This document shows positions 11,416-23,713 of a stretch of 64,000 nt of DNA, piece by piece (positions within the stretch are counted from its first letter, which is position 1; the number at the start of each line of letters is the position of its first letter). The translations under genes and the position numbers were made by a program. The DNA is taken from NCBI GenBank assembly GCA_010645155.1, contig CM021312.1, positions 3,126,314 to 3,190,313 on the forward strand. Reading direction: 5' to 3'. The notes beneath the pieces were generated by a model. It worked only from the letters and a program-made list of their open reading frames with translations. It had not been told where the DNA came from and did no database searches. The stretch is from Tigriopus japonicus. Its lineage: Eukaryota; Arthropoda; Copepoda; Harpacticoida; Harpacticidae.

Positions 11416-12393
11416 ATGGGGGACTCTCTACTCAACAGTTCGATTTCCAACATGGAGGATGAAAGTGAGAACTTCACTCACTTTCTTGCTGCAGAACAAT
11501 GTCCACCCTATGGAACTTATCCGACCTCCGAGCAATTTGCCAAGGCCTTAGATGTATGGGCCATCACCTTATACGTGTACTCTGCCGTGGTTGTATTAGT
11601 TTTGGCTCTGGAATACGGTCTCTTAGTAGGCCATTTTCTGGCCCAGGTTCCAACTTATCGACAAGTTCCTACCCTTTGGGTCAATTCGGTGTACTTAGTG
11701 GTGGCGGTCTTTACCATGTTCAGTGTGGCCTTACCTCAAGCCAGTGATTTCGTGTGGCTCTTCTACAAAGTGTACTTGGGCATGGCCATGGGCTATTTCG
11801 TTCAGTTAACCATGTCTTGGTATGGCGGAGAAACTGCCATGATCCAACATATTGATGGAGAGCTCGTGAATTTTCGGATTCCACCCTGTTGTTGTTGCAT
11901 GATTTGTCCGAAAGCGGCTGCTTTAACGAAGAAGCGAATTCGCTTCATGAAGGCCATGGTGTATCAAATGCCCTACATTCAAGCTGCCACGTTATTCGTA
12001 ATGTCGGTACTTCAATTGGCCGGATTCTTACAACCCGGAAACATGAGCCCGAGGGAACCCTATCTGTATTTGACCATCATCCTCGCTATCAGCTTTATGC
12101 TGGGTATTTGGGGCCTATTTGTGTTCATGGATATTACTCATCGCCATAAGCTCTTGGTGGATTATCAGTACCGCGTGAAATCCATGCTTCTCAAGCTTAT
12201 CGTGGTCTTTGTGAATGTTCAAGGTATTTTGATTGACATCTTGTGCAGTTATGGCGTGATCAATTGCATCCCACCCTTCATTAGTGCCAATGCCGTTGGA
12301 TCAATCATCAAAAGTGTGTGCTGTCTCACAGAGTCCATCATTTTGGGTAGTTTGGCCTTCAATTTGTACGTTAAAGACAATTCTCACCTATAA
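11416..12393 (+). CDS. Organic solute transporter subunit alpha-like protein (SLC51A/TMEM184 superfamily)
   Basis: A single 325-codon exon (ATG at 11416, context AGAAATGG). The protein has an extracellular N-terminus with Asn-x-Ser/Thr sites and seven predicted membrane helices (about residues 50-73, 86-106, 110-133, 188-207, 218-240, 256-278, 292-315). After helix 3 comes the family hallmark, a Cys-rich patch IPPCCCCMIC (about 155-164), followed by the basic KKRIRFMKAMVYQMPYIQ segment. KSMLLKLIVVFVNVQGILIDI near the end matches the conserved OST-alpha/TMEM184 helix. OST-alpha with OST-beta moves bile acids, steroid conjugates and related anions by facilitated diffusion at the basolateral membrane of vertebrate epithelia; invertebrate members are less well understood. 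No OST-beta partner is visible nearby. The lack of introns is odd beside the other genes and could reflect a retrocopied ancestor, but the frame is intact and a poly(A) signal follows. Confidence 0.88.
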   Translation: MGDSLLNSSISNMEDESENFTHFLAAEQCPPYGTYPTSEQFAKALDVWAITLYVYSAVVVLVLALEYGLLVGHFLAQVPTYRQVPTLWVNSVYLVVAVFTMFSVALPQASDFVWLFYKVYLGMAMGYFVQLTMSWYGGETAMIQHIDGELVNFRIPPCCCCMICPKAAALTKKRIRFMKAMVYQMPYIQAATLFVMSVLQLAGFLQPGNMSPREPYLYLTIILAISFMLGIWGLFVFMDITHRHKLLVDYQYRVKSMLLKLIVVFVNVQGILIDILCSYGVINCIPPFISANAVGSIIKSVCCLTESIILGSLAFNLYVKDNSHL

Positions 12394-12441
12394 CTAAACG
12401 CGTGGATGTAACTCTTTTTAGACTGACAATGCATTGGTGCA

Positions 12442-12447
12442 AATAAA
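12442..12447 (+). terminator. Polyadenylation signal AATAAA of the OST-alpha-like gene
   Basis: AATAAA is 49 bp past the stop codon, in the normal position for a short 3' UTR. Confidence 0.65.
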
Positions 12448-14707
12448 ATTGATCTGATTTTCTCCTAGTACTGACATTTCTACGTTCCAGACAGACAAGA
12501 CAAATTTCCTTTTCAAGTTCGAGAGCAACGAAAAAATAGGACGATCGTCTGATTAACGCAAGACACCCTATGTCATTATTCTGTCAAAGCCAGGGAAAAA
12601 AACTTTCCCCCTCTCAAATCTTTTCAGCAGAAGAAAAGTCTGAAAGGAAGGAGGGCGAGACTCATTGCTTCATTGGGACAAGGGGTGGAACACGTGGAGC
12701 GACCCAGACAGGATCAAACCACCCTCCCTTTCATGAGCTTCGGAGCATCCCTTTCAGCCACAAAGGTTTCCCGACATTCAGGTTCATAGATGAGCTTTTT
12801 GAAGCCTTGACATTTAAAGAATCTTACTTAGCGACAAGTTGTTTCAAGCAACATTTTTTTTTTTTGCTGAGGTGTGCAACCATTTATAAGAGGAACTTTT
12901 ACGAAACAGGAAGCCTTTTAAAACAAAGAGATTTGTTTTGTTTATAATGATCCGGGCGTAGGGGTCGAATGCTTTCGAGTTCGTGGCTCGATGCAAAACT
13001 GTTGCCACAATATGGGATACAATTATGGTCCGTGTGCCATGGAACAAAGAGAATATTTAAGTAGGGAGGGTAGCTTCTTTCAAGGTGAGGCTCGTAAAGT
13101 GGCTCTTTGTTCCACTTTCGAGCTACCTCATCACGCTCAAACCAACTAAGATTTGGCAGCCTCTGAACCAAGAAGTAGACACAATAAAGCCATAACCAAG
13201 TCCCCCGAGGGAAAATGAATGGCATTTATTGGAGCAGTTAGTTTCTATATTATAACCCTACAACACATGAGGGTTGCTATGAGGGGTTTCTATTTTGTTC
13301 CTTGCGTCAAGTGCGCCAAGTGTGCCAAGTTTATTGTGCGTCATCGTGTTGCCATTTGCGAATAGAGAGCTTCATCCAGCCATTTTTGGGGACGCAAAAA
13401 GAACCCCACATGGCACCCTTGTGTGGCAAAAGGGGTGGAAGAGGATCAGACCACTACCATTCAAGCTCCCTCATGGAACATTTTCCATTAAATTGGGAAA
13501 ACTAAAGGAAGAATGGTGATTGAAATTTTTTTTTTCTTTTTTTAACCCCAGATGAAAACGTGAAAGCTTTCAGAAACCGTTACCACTGTGCTTAACATTT
13601 TGAGATCGTAACCTATTTTTCAATAGTAATGCCATATTTTTGGAGAGATAGAATCATCGGACTTCTTATGTCTATAATTGACTAAATCTATGATTATTTA
13701 TTGTTCTATGATAAGTGGTTCCATTAGTGTCTTTTTGTACCCTTTAAAGGAGACTGAAATTATTCTTGCATCAAACAGTTAATTTCCCTCCTCTTCCAAT
13801 GTTCAAGTCTTCCCTATTAAACCCATTCTCTCCCTCTTTTCTTCATTCCTTTCATCCTTCTTCAGCCTTGTTGATTGAGAAATGAACGAGAGGAAGAGTG
13901 AAAACGGGAAAGAATGATGCGAGCGAGAAATACGATACGAGCCCTGCACGCGTGGCAAATGTTCCATATTTGCTTATTGATGTGTCCCTCTGACATATAT
14001 TTCGACAAAGCTCAACCAGGGCGACCTAATACTCCACTGGTTCACCCCATGGTGGAGCATTTTGTGAGCGTTTTATTGCTCCATATTTTGATATCAAATC
14101 CGTCAGGGTACATTAGTTGCGCAGGAGGAGTTATTTCATAAAATGCGGACCAAGTTCAAAAAGTGTCTTCCCAATTAATTCACCGAATAAAACTTCAGAC
14201 AAAGAATCATCTCAATCTGGCAAACCTAAACGCCCTTATCTGAAAACAAGGCCTTTGTTATTCTATTTTCAGACGAAAGGGCAAGCCTTCGGAATTATGC
14301 CATTCAAGCTTCCTGATGCTTTTTACGATCAGAAAACTGATATTTTACGAGTGTATCATGTGAAAGCAATGCCAATACAAATATCTTTCATGGCGGCGGG
14401 GTTGTTAGTGGACAATTTCATGTCCCAGACGAACAAAACTAGGGGAGCAAAAAGGAACCAGAGGGTGGCCAACCTCGAAAGAACGGAGCTCCTTCGTCAA
14501 TCTTTTCCCTCGGTCTCTCACTCCTTTGAAAGCTTCTGGACGAAAGGTTTGACGGCTATCTTATCATGATAACGGGAAAGTGTCGAGGGTGATAATGATC
14601 GCACCCTTTCACACTCACCCATGAGAAGGGAAAAGTGCATTTCAAATGCAGGCCATTAAGTGTCCATTGACAAGCACGCGACCTCTTAACAAAAATACAA
14701 GGCTTAC
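12448..14707. other. Intergenic stretch, no gene recognised
   Basis: Contains homopolymer A/T runs and several open frames of 60-150 codons, none with recognisable domains, splice structure or convincing codon use. Confidence 0.4.
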
Positions 14708-15047
14708 CTAAATTTGTTCCAGGCTTAGGTTCCAAATCTTCAAGTTCTGGACCATTCATGGCGAACTCGATCTCATTGGACACATCTTTGGAGGCACTGA
14801 AAAACTCATTCTGCGGCGGAGGAGGGGGTGGCATCATCACTCGAGAATGTGGCAAACGTCCCTGAGCCTCGAACAAGGCTCTCAATTGAGAGGTGGATGT
14901 CAATTTGGACCGGTGTCGACCTTGGCCCGAACTCACAAATATGGACACTTGGTCCAAGCACGGTTCCATCACAAGATCCAATCCCAATGGCATGAGATGC
15001 TTCTTCGCCATCTTGACTTGGATGTCCGAAACAGACTGATCCTTCAT
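14708..15047 (-). CDS. First coding exon of an unidentified protein with a polyproline stretch
   Basis: An ATG at 15047, with in-frame TAA two codons upstream, opens 113 codons ending at a strong donor (AATTTAG then GTAAGCC) at 14708 in phase 1. The product starts MKDQSVSDIQVKMAKKHLMP, has a Ser/Arg-rich middle (SSGQGRHRSKLTSTSQLRAL), a run of six prolines (about residues 77-82) and an acidic end. No family recognised. The next exon must lie to the left and accept phase 1. The exon at 7205-7799 also ends in phase 1, so the two could be alternative first exons of one gene. That is inference. Confidence 0.5.
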
Positions 15048-16474
15048 GTATTAGGTCACGTGGAGGCAGAAATGCAGGATCTCGAGGGATTTTTTTCCAT
15101 CCCCCTTCGCAACAACGAGGGAACGTTTCCACGACTTGGAGCTCGACTAGCCTACTTTAGGATCGGGAACGGCGACGACACCGTCGTGGTGAATGCTCCA
15201 GTTCTCAACTAGGTTCATTGTAGTACATGTACACACAACCCCCGAGGTCCCTTTGAGGGAGGCTGACTACTGCCAATGTCTGATCCATCCGCGGTCGGTC
15301 CTCCTCGTGCCCTCGTTCCTTCAAATTCAACCCCTTTTCACATCCCTCTGGCTCGATTTTTCAGACAGTCTGAGTGAGAAACAAGATCACGGATACACAA
15401 AAACAAAGTAGAATTTGAACGGAGAGTAACTTCTAGGTATTGCTTTTGTTGTTTCAAAATTAGCTTGAAAAACAAAATAATATTTACGGATTTTCGACGT
15501 TGCAATAGATTTCATAAAAACATCGGACTCCTCTCCACTCAAGGTCCACGCTATTACCGTAAATACCGCTAACGATGGTAAACCAACTCAAGAAGTTATG
15601 AAATATCAATATCTAGTTAATATGTTCTACTCTTGGAACAATATCAGTAGTTGGGAAGTGCTTTCGAGGAACCTGGCGCACCCTCATCAGCCGACCTCAA
15701 AACGACAGATCCTTGGCACTGGGAAAGACAAGAAGCGACCTCGTCGAATTCCCTGGATGTTCCACAAAAACCACCCTTCTTCCCCACTCTTCGTCGTCGT
15801 CATCATTCCACCCTCGTGTTCCCTTTTCCCTCGAAGATCCCAAACCCTGTCTAGACAAGGAACTTTCTCCTGGTTCCTCATTGGTCGCTCCACTCTCGTT
15901 CGACCAATGGGATTCAGGGTCGTCGTACGCATTGTCTGGATTCTCTCCCCTTAACCTCATTCTGCCTCACATGCTGCATGCGCAGAGTGAGCTCCAAAAG
16001 AGGATTAGGCGCCTCATGTTCACCCTCTGTATTGTGCAGTATATACTATGTAGCTCGCAGGTAGGGGGTTGATTAAGCCCCTTTGTTTCCACATGTCCAA
16101 TTGTTCACAAGTTGTGACAGAGGACGATCACATTTTCAACGAGAGAACACCACTCAATTATGCACCGCTAGTTAAAACATGATTGGTCATCAGAGCGAGG
16201 GGAAAGACGAACAAGAAGCAAAACAGTGAGCCCAAATATGCTAACAAGCCTGGTGACGTTGAATCGGTGGTGCAAATTCGAGGTTCCTCATAAGGGAGGA
16301 GGATGCCACCAAACAGTGAACTGGGGAAATGCAATCTTGAACCCGTCGTTCCCCAGTTCCCGTATGCACAAATGTCTCCTTTTGGAGGAGAAAACTGCGT
16401 TTTACCCCCGTTAATCAAAAGAAATGAAAGTTTACATTGCTTGAACTATGTTATATCGCTACGCAAGAGCTAAT
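15048..16474. other. Intergenic stretch, no gene recognised
   Basis: Contains the expected promoter of the exon starting at 15047. Overlapping open frames at 15,600-16,070 on both strands look like chance in Ser/Arg/Pro-rich composition and have no splice support. Confidence 0.4.
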
Positions 16475-19400
16475 TTAAGAATTACATTGATTGGGATCCT
16501 TGATACAAATTTTTGTTCGCCGGTCCGATCCAAGGGCGATGTTGCAAGAGAACGTGAAATAGCCACAAGTGGAAGCTTGGCTGTAATTGGTTTCCTGCCA
16601 AGTTGAATCGTCATTTTCGTCTTCCCCAGTTGGCCGCACCTATTAATTCGAAAGCAAGAGTTAAGATAGATTACACACCAATAGACAATCAGTTCAGGCT
16701 TACCTTGAAATGTCCACCATAGGTTGAGCTATGGCTCCGATAGTGACCAGATGAACTTGGAACAAACTGGTACGTCCCTTGACCGGTGATGTGAAAGGAT
16801 CCAGAGTAGGGTCTATTGTAGCATGGATTGTTCCCATAACCTTGACATCTCGATCCATCTTGGGAATTATCTCTAGAGGCCACATTGGTGCCTCCAGAGG
16901 AAGAGACGGAACCACTTGAACCAGTTTGTGATTGAGGTCCTGAAGAGCTCAAATTTGGAGCAATATCCCCCCGATTTGAAGCCTGCCCAATTTGAGGACG
17001 AGGGCTTGGATAACCTTTGACGTTTGAAGGAGGTGTCAAAACTGGAGGGGGAGTTACAGCTGGTCGACGTTGAGGAACAGCTCGACTTTGGGCTTGAGAA
17101 GGCGGGTTGTCTTCTATGTCATCGTAGTAGTAGTCCGATTCGTTTCCGTAGGCATCATAATAAGCATCTTCACTCCGTTGTCTAACGTCTGTTTGAGGTT
17201 CTTGATTTTCTATTTGGCCAGGAACTTGATTTGCCTCGTTGGTTGGATAGGGACTTTGAAGACTTGGGTTCGGGGTTCTTGGATATAGATCTTGAGGTGG
17301 TTGAGGGTTGGAGTGGTTGGCAATCGTTGTGGGTTGATCATAAGAGTCTCTGGACAATGATGGATATAGATTAGCTGGTGGGAAATTGATGTTCAAGGTT
17401 TGACTTTGGGCTTGTCCTGGACCATGTACAGAGGCACTTGCTCCTTCTGATTCACTTGAAATCACTCTAACTCTGTATCCGTTGGGAACTTGATATCCCG
17501 GGTATCCCGGAATTTGTTGTCCTGCCTCGTAAAATTTCCCACCGGGGATCGAACTGTCATCATTCGAGTAACTTACTCGTACTTCAGGTCTTCCTCCTTG
17601 AACTCTGATGCCATTGACGTAAGCATTTTGAGACTGATGGTAAGTGGGACGTTTATTTGAAGGATATCCTGGATTAGTTGGGATTTGGGAAGGATTGATT
17701 TGGGAAGAATGTCGATAACTTGGGGGTGGTGGGTTTAAGGGATGCTCACTTGGAGTTGAGGACTGAGGGACGAAGGCTTCTCCAGAAATGGATTGTGGAG
17801 ATGGATTGACTTGATTGTTAATGTTATTATTGTAACCTTGATATACAGGAATGTGTTGACCATTGGCCACCGGGACTTTGTTTTTTTGGGATGATTGGTC
17901 TCTATAATTTTGATCCAGGGGGTATTGTCCTGCAGATTGATGATACATCTCGGGTCTCTGATTGTAATCGCGTTGGGAGGTTCGAATACGCTCATCAACT
18001 GGTGTGTGATACCAATTGGCAGATGAGCCGCCTTGGATATTGTTTTGCTCTCTCCGATTCTGATCATAGGGCAACCTACCTTGGTGAGTCTCTTGGCCAT
18101 TGGAATATGTGTTGGAGCCAATAACGTTACTGCCGACCTCTCTTCCATGCGGATAGTCTTGTTGCCCTCTTCTAGTACCAGATCCAGCCTGAGCAGCTCC
18201 ACTGTACATTTTTCCATTGGCCAGATTGCCAAAGAGTTGACTCTGGGCTTGTCCCATATAACCCTGACTTTGGGCTGAAGCCTGGCCTCCACCCAAAAAT
18301 CCATCTTGAGCATCGGTCCCTGGTTGAAAACTGATCTGGGCCTGACTATTGGTAGCTCCCTCTCCAGTTGCTTGAGCACCAGCTTGTCCACCCCTCTGAT
18401 TAGCCTGCAAGTTGGTGCTCGACCCACCTTTTCGGTATAAACTCTGACTATTAATGGCGGAATTTCCCGATTGTCCCACTTGAACTTGTGTTTGGGACCC
18501 CGACCGAGCATTGATTGACGTTCCCGCTTGACTGGAACTGCCATCGGGACCAGCTTGAATGTGACTAGAGGAAGATTGGCCCCAGCCGCCACTTGATTGA
18601 GATTGGCCAGAGAAAGATCCTGTCCCAGAATAGGATCCCTGAACTTGACTCTGTGTGGAACTTGCTCCATATCCGCCTCCGCTGGAGGCAGATGCCATCG
18701 AACCTTGTCCCCCGAATCGCACTTGACTAGATGCTTGAGATCGCTCTTCATCTTGATTATTTGTGTAACCATTATGATCACCTTGAAGTGTTCCTGCCCA
18801 TCCCGGTGATCCACCATGTTGCCCCCTAGGCTGATGGGACAACCCATTTGTCGGAACATAATTCCCTCCATATTGTGAGTGGGTATTATCTCTAGTCCCT
18901 GTGGACTCAGCCTGACCTGAATTTATCGGATGAATTCCGCCAATAGTTCCTGGAGCTCCATAGCGATGTTTGTCAGTGAATGGAGTCAATCTGTCTTGAT
19001 TCGAATTTTGATTCACGTGTCCCAAAGAAGATGGGTCCCCTCGGTAGTTGTTTTGACCACCACTAGGAAATCGACTGTCGTGACTTCCATTGTTGTCTCT
19101 AAATCAATTAGATAAGTGGATTAAATTAAGATTTACTACCCAAAGGTTTTATTGTTCAAATACTTCGGTGATCGAACTCCTGTCGATGGTTCCAAACGCC
19201 TCCCATTGGCGCCCGTGTAAGTTCCTCTTGAAAGTGAGCTGAAACTTGTCCCAAAGTCGTTACTATATGGGCTTATCCACGGGAACATTTGACTTTGGGC
19301 TTGTCCCATGGAGTTTCCCCCTGCGGAAACAATAGATTCCACCCCATCGCTAGATGCACGTGCTGTAGCTTCATCCTTTTCATCGCAATGACCACCATTT

Positions 19401-20223
19401 TGACAATTCCGTTGTCTCATCAGCTGGGATTGAGTTTGTCCGGAAAATTGCCTGGCTTGCCTCCGATAGTACCATGAATTAGGATCCTCGACAGACCTCT
19501 TGGATCGCATTAAATCTGATCCATTGGAACATTCATTGAAGTGAAACTTAAAGATTGAAATAATATTGGACTTACGTGTGCCAATGGCCTCATATCGAGG
19601 AAGTCTGTCGCACAAGGCTTCGTCGAACTGAAAGGCAATGATGTTATATGGCACGAAGGCTTACACTAACATATTCTATTTCTTACCCTTGGTACGGATT
19701 TTTCCACATAAATTGGATTAGATGACAAATCATCAAGAAAAACACCTGATTTTAATCTCGTCAAGTGGTCTTGAAAGCTTGATGTTTGGATATCCAAGGG
19801 AATGATGATACAATAATTCTCCCAGAAGTTAAGATATCCTATTTTCCCCTAAAACATGAATGATTTTCGAAGGAATTAGGACAAATTCATATTTGATCCT
19901 ATGTGTACTGTACCTCAATGAAATCGTATTTTGTGATGACATGACCTTTCGTTGGCTTCAAAACAAACTTTTGGAGCTCTTCCGAGAAAATAACCTTAAC
20001 TTGATTGCCATCGGTATTCCGAATATCAAACTAGAAGAATAAAACGGTGAAGATTGGATTGGGTTCATGATGAGGTTGCGCGATAATCATTTATAAACTG
20101 ATCGAAACCACAAGATAACCATGTGTTGATGAACTCAACCGTCTCAAATTAACAAACCTGTTCCAATCGGACTTGATGAATAAAGAAAAATGCCCAAAAA
20201 CAGGAGAGACCAAAGCACCTCAT
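16475..20223 (-). CDS. Large secreted Gln/Ser/Gly-rich repetitive protein with furin site (seven exons)
   Basis: Seven exons join with consistent phases: 20158-20223, 19914-20030, 19687-19848, 19576-19627, 19140-19515, 16704-19098 and 16475-16639, giving about 1,110 residues. Exon 1 is a signal peptide (MRCFGLSCFWAFFFIHQVRL). Residues 23-133 are globular; the segment YDFIEGKIGYLNFWENYCII followed by a second Cys (CDRLPRYEAIG) has the spacing of a BRICHOS domain, a weak suggestion. A dibasic RSKR at residues 136-139 fits furin cleavage. The rest is low complexity: Ser/Gly/Gln-rich (GQAQSQ and SQAQ motifs recurring), then Pro/Tyr/Asn-rich with RGD-free YPTN/QNYRDQ repeats. A short C-terminal domain has four cysteines (STCGYFTF, NIALGSDRRTKICIKDPNQC). 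Composition suggests an extracellular matrix, cuticle, egg-coat or adhesive protein. The exon 5 acceptor (GGATCAG at 19516) has a weak pyrimidine tract; the other junctions are good. Confidence 0.82.
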
Positions 20224-21384
20224 GTTTAACAATGTCACCCAAATGCACCGTTGCCAATCACATATGGCAACTAAAAGTGTTGCATCAAACTTGATTTTCA
20301 CCCTTCCAATGTGATATCAAGGTCGTCACATTTCTCTGGAAGTCAGTTCAAAGGTCATTATTCATGCCCAACTTTTCTCTTACTTCCCTGTCCCATGGGC
20401 CTAAAGAATCCGGCTTCCTTCCTTAACAATTCATAAAAAACATCTAATTAACCTTAGCTTAAATATGCATAAGCATTTGTTACTTAACGGGAGAGCTCTC
20501 CTCCACCCTTGCCAACAGACTTGGCAGTATTCAAACCTGTTTATTGGTTGGAGAGCATTGGACAAAATCAGGCCATTCCTCTGATTACTGAGCTGATGGA
20601 AAAAAGCTTTGAGACAGAATGGGTACCCTTTAAAACTCCCGCCATTTTCATGGACAAAGGTCTCTTGTCGTCGCTTTCTCCTGTCAGCTTCTCCCACTGA
20701 TTTCTTTCCTCATTCAGTTCCTGTTACCCACAGAAACGACCGGGGTAATAACGAATTGTTATTGTTCTTGAAAAGCTTGTTTTTCACCCTAGATTCATAT
20801 GACAAGAAAGAGCAATAATCTGTCTGGAGCGTTGCTACTCATTGAAGTGCTGTCCATCAACATCAGTTTAATGATGTCATTTTTATGTGTTAGAGCTGTA
20901 AGAACATCCCCCCTCGCCTGTAAAAGCAGCAGACAGAAGGAAATCTCTGCGTTTCACTTTTGTTTGACACAGTTTCAAATCATGTTTGTTTGTAAATGAT
21001 TGGCGATTTGGCCTCATTTTGGGGACTTTGTGCTCCTCTTTCTTCTCCTTTATGAAATGTTTTGATCAGTTCAATTTGAGGCCTAGTCTGTGTTAGTTTC
21101 GTTTGACGTTTTGAAGCTCTTATCGTCTTGGAGAGCCATCCTTTGTTTGACGAGATGTTACGTACGTATTCGACATCATTCTACAAGACTACCTATCGAG
21201 TTCATAGGACATTTACAGGGGCATATTATTGTATGTTTCTACCTGCTGATGCTAAGAGGCAGTGTTATCAATCTCAAGGAGTTCAAGACGAATTGGAGAA
21301 GCATTTCATAATCTATCACTCAAAGTGTGTTTCATTCCTACAGATTTTGTGCTAGAATGCGTAAAGGCGCATTCTCGAGTGACA
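20224..21384. other. Divergent intergenic region between the repetitive secreted gene and the Patched-domain gene
   Basis: About 1.16 kb separates the two opposed start codons. It should contain both promoters. An acceptor-like TTCATTCCTACAG near 21,343 could mark a 5' UTR exon of the plus-strand gene. No other gene seen. Confidence 0.4.
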
Positions 21385-23713
21385 ATGAAAATTCGGGTCT
21401 CTGAATGGATGGAGGCTTACTTCAAGCGGTAAGAATCAGGGTTCATTTTAGAGGAAAGCGTGACATTCTCATATGGATTGATTGCGTTTGTAGGCATGGC
21501 CAATGGGTGTCCGCCCATCCTTATTTGGTCATTGCTTTAACCTTTTTGGCCACTGTTTTGGGAGGAGTGGGGTTAATGAATTTCCATTGGGAAGCCAATG
21601 CCATCAGACTCTGGATTCCGTCAAATTCTGATTTTACCAAGGATTTTAACTTCCTTTGGAATAATCACCCGCCGGAGATGCGATTTCATTCGGTGTTATT
21701 CACGACAACCACCGAGGAGAACATTTTGCAACCAAAGTATTTCCGACAGGTGAGTGATAGAGCGAGAACAAAATGTGGATTTTGGGACAAAAATACAATC
21801 GCCATTTCAGATGTATGAAGTTCGGAAGGCCATCGATGTTATTCAATTGCCGGATAATTCGACATGGCAAGATTATTGTGAAAGGTAAGGAGAAGAAATT
21901 AGCTTTAGGCAATTTGACTTTTTTGAAAGACGAAACATTGGCCGAAAGAAAGCTTCTCTGAACAAATGTCAAGACGAGTGAAAAGCAATTAAACTGTTTC
22001 TCAAAGTGCTACTAGATTACGTTTGGATCACAATAAAACAAACCGGGTCAACGTAAAAAACAATTTGTAGTGGGTCAGCCAATGTGCTCTTTGGGTGTGT
22101 TTATTTCCTTATCTCCAGGTAATGTTAAGGTTAAATGCTTGAATTGTTTTGATTTGATATGACATGATGGTGCTGTATCTAAGAATAATTGTTGTAATTG
22201 GCTACCATTACCGTCTTTTAGTTAGTACGTGACGAATTAAAACAAAGAAAAGTCACTTCTTTTGTTTTTTTCCAGGTTACCTGTTGTCAAGATATCATTT
22301 TCGGCCCTTATTAAGGCCAAAAGGAGGAGACGCTCAATATCTGAAGACGCTATCGATGATGTGGATGATGCATTTTTTGGAACCAATTTTGATGACAATT
22401 TCGATGAGACCGACCCCAGTGTGGATTTGTATCCCGAACCATATTGCTCTGTGGTTGAAAGCATGGACACGGCTTGCTTCGAAACCAATATCCTTGAGCT
22501 TTGGGGCTTTGCCGGGGGCTTTGATCAAAAATCCGATCAACTTATGGCTAATCTTCAGCAAGATGAAATTTTGGAAACCATCAACAATAAGAACATGAGG
22601 TATGAATTGTAGATGAATGGGATAAGAGATGATTTTGCCCCAATAAGTGTTTTCATTTCAAAAATCATCGGCAACTCTCCAAAACAATCTACTTTCCATG
22701 TAATTTTCAATTTTGGTTGAAAAGAAAAAACCTTTCCCTAAAAGAAGTGTTGAATCTGTCCATTATCAATTTAGTACAAGATGCAACATTTCATTAAGGA
22801 GGACTTTTTTTTGTTTTTCAGTTTTAACATTGTGACATCAAAATATTTTTGCCACTGAATCGCATAAAAAGGAAAGCCTTTAAAATACCTTTTAATTCAA
22901 GAATTTAAATATCATCAAAATAAGCGTAGTTTAAGATACTATATAGAAGTATAAAAGGTAGATCGAACAAACAAAAATAATTTCGGCAGTTTGAAGTGGT
23001 TTTTGATCTTGATCTTGCTTGCTAATGATTAATCGGAATTTTTTTGGTGACCGTGACATACTCAAGTAGCTTCAAAATGAGAGGAGAAAGCAATCTTCAG
23101 GAAACAACCAAGAAAGCGGCTAACTCCTTAATCACATGGTTAAAAATATTAACCATGTTTCCCCAAGTCTTCTTTTGTTCAGTTTAGGCCCACAGAAAAT
23201 CTCAGTTGCTTTTATTTACTTTTATTTCCTGCTCCGACTTAAAGGTATTTTTGAAAAAGTTTGTTTAGAAACATGAATTGAGGAAAAACAAACCTTTCAA
23301 ATGACATATTTAGATTCATCTCACCTTATCTAGTTTGGCAGGATATCTTAAGTTAGTTGGGCAGAAAAATTCCCTGCCGCACCCTTTAACTTTTTATAGG
23401 ATTTCGGACAGTTTTTACCAACGTTTTTCAGAACTTTTCAAACCCCTTTTTAGATTACTTGCATATTTACGTTTATACCACCGACCAAACAAAATCTTTG
23501 AATCTTCGTTGACAATCATTAAGTTATTTTTTGTCTTCCAGTGGCATTTTCTTGATTGAAAAGAACTTCAAAGAGCTCTTAGGAGGTGTGGAATACGACG
23601 ACGAAGGAAGGATTTTAAGTGCCAAATCCGTTTTAATGAACTTTGTGGGTCGAATGAATGGCACAGCTGCTCGAGATGGCAAATTGGACATTGACAACGC
23701 TCTAGGGGAATGG
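21385..23713 (+). CDS. Patched-domain gene, exons 1-5 (first helix and first extracellular domain)
   Basis: Exon 1 (21385-21428) begins MKIRVSEWMEAYFKR. Exon 2 (21494-21749) carries helix 1 (PYLVIALTFLATVLGGVGLM, about residues 24-43) and the typical ...RLWIPSNSDFTKDFNFLWNN segment. Exon 3 (21811-21884), exon 4 (22276-22599) and exon 5 (23542-23713) make the first extracellular domain. Exon 4 includes an acidic, weakly conserved loop (about residues 136-180; DDVDDAFFGTNFDDNFDETD) after a KRRRR patch, plus cysteines likely to be disulphide-bonded. Donors and acceptors are canonical. The frame upstream of the first ATG is open for at least 20 codons, so a longer N-terminus is possible. Confidence 0.85.

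Noticed and set aside
14117..14569. 150-codon open frame on the plus strand
   Set aside because: No recognisable domain, no good start context or neighbours; composition looks random.
15598..16072. Overlapping Ser/Arg/Pro-rich frames on both strands
   Set aside because: Mutually exclusive frames with no splice or domain support; probably compositional.
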